DNA of 24,211 nucleotides, from assembly GCA_964533185.1 (NCBI GenBank), contig CAZHLD010000043.1, positions 1-24,211 on the forward strand. The letters are read 5' to 3'. Shown in pieces: positions 23,008 to 24,211 of this stretch; within the stretch, counting starts at the first letter, position 1, and each line of letters starts with the position of its first letter. A program made the translations under genes and the position numbers. The DNA comes from CAZHLD01 sp964533185 (lineage in GTDB: Bacteria > Acidobacteriota > Terriglobia > Acidiferrales > UBA7541). Under the pieces are notes generated by a model. That model was given only the letters and a program-made list of their open reading frames with translations. It ran no database searches and was not told the DNA's origin.

Positions 23008-23037
23008 TTGGCGCGCACAAGCGCGCTGCGGTATAGA
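23008..23037 (+). promoter_or_regulatory. Possible promoter for the glutaredoxin-like gene
   Basis: TTGGCG (23008-23013), an 18-base spacer and TATAGA (23032-23037) about 30 bases before the gene's ATG. The spacer contains the GCGCGC palindrome. Confidence 0.45.
23011..23028. repeat. Palindromic motif, copy 2 (upstream of the glutaredoxin-like gene)
   Basis: GCGCGCACAAGCGCGCTG, differing by one base from 20608-20625. It occupies the -35/-10 spacer of the predicted promoter. Confidence 0.5.
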
Positions 23038-23067
23038 ATCACAGGTGCGCTGCTGCGAGCCGCACCC

Positions 23068-23334
23068 ATGTCGGAGCCCCCTGCGTTGCAGATTACGCTC
23101 TACACCCGGCCCGGATGCCATCTCTGCGAAGAAGCCAAGCAGCAGATGGCGCCGGTGCTGGTGGAGTTTGGCGCCGAGCTGCTTGAAGTCAACATTGACG
23201 CCGACCCTGCATTGCGCGAGCAATACACCAACGACGTGCCGGTGATTTTTCTCGGCGCACGCAAGATCGCCAAGCATCGCGTGAACCTCGTCCAGCTCCG
23301 CCGGCAGCTTGCGGACGCGCAGAAGGGCTTGTAG
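23068..23334 (+). CDS. Glutaredoxin-like (DUF836) thiol-disulfide protein
   Basis: This is an 88-residue thioredoxin-fold protein. TLYTRPGCHLCEEAK contains the CxxC redox pair, followed by the VNIDADPALREQYTNDVPVIF block with the cis-proline (VPVIF). The length and pattern match the DUF836/glutaredoxin-like family, whose role in thiol redox is not well defined. ATG at 23068 has no strong ribosome site, but sequence upstream is unlike the family. It is transcribed divergently from the receiver gene. Confidence 0.86.
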   Translation: MSEPPALQITLYTRPGCHLCEEAKQQMAPVLVEFGAELLEVNIDADPALREQYTNDVPVIFLGARKIAKHRVNLVQLRRQLADAQKGL

Positions 23335-23892
23335 AAAGCCAGCGCAGGCCGGCGCGGGTAGTGGGTCACTTCGAAGCGAAACGATCGTGAATTCCAGCGC
23401 CCATGCCACTTTCTGCAAAGGGCGTTTATCAGGCGGAATCCAGCCAAGCGGGTCGAATGATCCCGTTGTGCCAGAAACCTGCCGGATTCAGATCCGCTAG
23501 GTCATTGTGTTTCAGTTGCCGCTTCTGGCTGAACTTGCCGTTCCTGAACCACACCTTTTCCGCATAGCGCCTTTTCTTTGCTCTTCGGCGAGGGGAATTT
23601 CAACTTTGTAGCGGGGGCGCACACACCACGCGTTACACGGAGTTTTTCGCGTCATCGCAGGCTGCCCAGCTGCAAGCAATTCAAGGATAATGCCCTCACG
23701 AGACTCAGTGCCTCCGAAGAAGGGCTACTCTTCCTCTAAGCGTTCCCTCGGCCAAGCCGTCGTCCTGTCCCAAGACTGGCCTCCAGAACAGTAGCTTTCC
23801 TCACTGCGCGGGGCTAGCGTGCAGGTGCCAGCCTGAAGGAGAAGAAACACGCGGTGAGCGGCAAAGAACAGCCTTTGCAAGGAGGAAAGTAT
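23335..23892. other. 558-base intergenic region
   Basis: Relatively low GC compared with the rest. The only coding signal I support is a probable frameshifted small minus-strand gene (23429-23655). The rest shows no recognised promoter, RNA or repeat. A strong ribosome site at its right end serves the gene at 23893. Confidence 0.4.
23429..23655 (-). pseudogene. Small frameshifted gene, unknown family
   Basis: On the minus strand ATG at 23655 reads MTRKTPCNAWCVRPRYKVE then IPLAEEQRK. At a run of A bases the frame changes, and a second frame continues RRYAEKVWFRNGKFS, QKRQLKHNDLADLN and PAGFWHNGIIRPAWLDSA to TGA at 23431-23429. Adding one A to the AAAA run joins the two into 75 residues with natural-looking composition. 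This is either a pseudogene or a homopolymer error. The open frame also extends upstream of the ATG (to about 23735). I do not recognise a family. Confidence 0.4.
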
Positions 23893-24211
23893 ATGTGTCG
23901 CGTTTCAAAAGTGTTGATTTTCGGTTCTGTCGTCGTAGCGTTCTTGGCGCTGCCTGCGCAGGCCCAGTTGAAAGGCAACGGCCTGCCGAAAAATCAGAAA
24001 CTGCTATTCAACCTTGAGATCATTGCTTATGACCCCGACCACTGTCCCCAGAGTGACCCTAACGGGCACCGGATTGCCGTGAAGGCCGATTTCAATCCGG
24101 CGCACCCGAACGGGATCAGTGCATCCACGCTCGTGCGCGACAACGACATCCTCCTAATGCAGGGAGATTTCGCGGTCTTGGACGGCAATGCCTGTACAGA
24201 CGGTGAGGCGA
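23893..24211 (+). CDS. Exported protein of unknown function (cut by window end)
   Basis: The ATG at 23893 follows a perfect AAGGAGG site 7 bases away. The frame is open to the window end (106 codons). A signal peptide MCRVSKVLIFGSVVVAFLAL ending AQA is followed by mature sequence LKGNGLPKNQKLLFNLEI, then IIAYDPDHCPQSDPNG with Cys, and VLDGNACTDGE. The paired Cys residues and the opening suggest a secreted beta-rich domain. I do not recognise the family. Confidence 0.75.
   Translation, partial: MCRVSKVLIFGSVVVAFLALPAQAQLKGNGLPKNQKLLFNLEIIAYDPDHCPQSDPNGHRIAVKADFNPAHPNGISASTLVRDNDILLMQGDFAVLDGNACTDGEA

Noticed and set aside
1..24211. CRISPR array, tRNA, rRNA, transposase or integrase
   Set aside because: No spaced repeats, tRNA-like arms or mobile-element proteins were seen on either strand.

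Overview
This 24.2 kb window is a GC-rich bacterial scaffold with three 100-N gaps. It carries a heptose-kinase-like (LPS) gene, a lipoprotein-type binding protein, many Sec-type signal peptides and a futalosine-pathway menaquinone gene, so a Gram-negative host is likely. Acidobacteriota is my best guess, from the style of several hypothetical proteins (pseudopilin-like C-terminus, wHTH starting MPCIA, CATTCCGAG-type palindromic repeat). This is an inference; no rRNA or marker phylogeny is available here. No tRNA, rRNA, CRISPR array, transposase or integrase was found.

Layout. (1) 44-4751: ergothioneine genes egtB-egtD on the minus strand, divergent from an OpuC-type ABC transporter (ATPase, permease, lipoprotein). 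The transporter's last gene is interrupted by a gap. (2) 4752-7008: a 2.2 kb accessory segment bracketed by two related copies of the 3' end of the binding-protein gene. It holds two exported minus-strand proteins, a frameshifted winged-helix gene and non-coding sequence. (3) 7031-8382: a promoter, a Trm112-like gene and a heptose-kinase-like gene. (4) 8385-18127: a long run of minus-strand genes. Read in transcription order these are mqnD, a split metE pair, ggt (5' end lost in a gap), a TIM-barrel isomerase, asnS, arginase, a palindromic repeat, ddl and a small anchored protein. (5) 18310-22963: minus-strand accessory and regulatory genes: a degenerate metallopeptidase-like secreted protein, a SnoaL-like protein, bioY, a PilZ protein, a secreted protein with a pseudopilin-like C-terminus, and a receiver-domain protein. 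(6) 23008-24211: a plus-strand glutaredoxin-like gene, a 558-base gap containing a probable frameshifted small gene, and an exported protein cut by the window edge.

How they work together. EgtD makes hercynine from histidine and EgtB adds sulfur. The divergent OpuC-type importer belongs to the superfamily that includes the ergothioneine importer EgtUV, so this looks like a combined synthesis and uptake locus for ergothioneine or a related betaine. This is the most interesting system in the window. The second point of interest is mqnD overlapping a methionine synthase whose N-terminal-like and catalytic halves are separate genes. Assembly signs matter here: the repeat flanking the third gap is exactly 55 bases on each side, which looks like a k-mer overlap between contigs and not biology.
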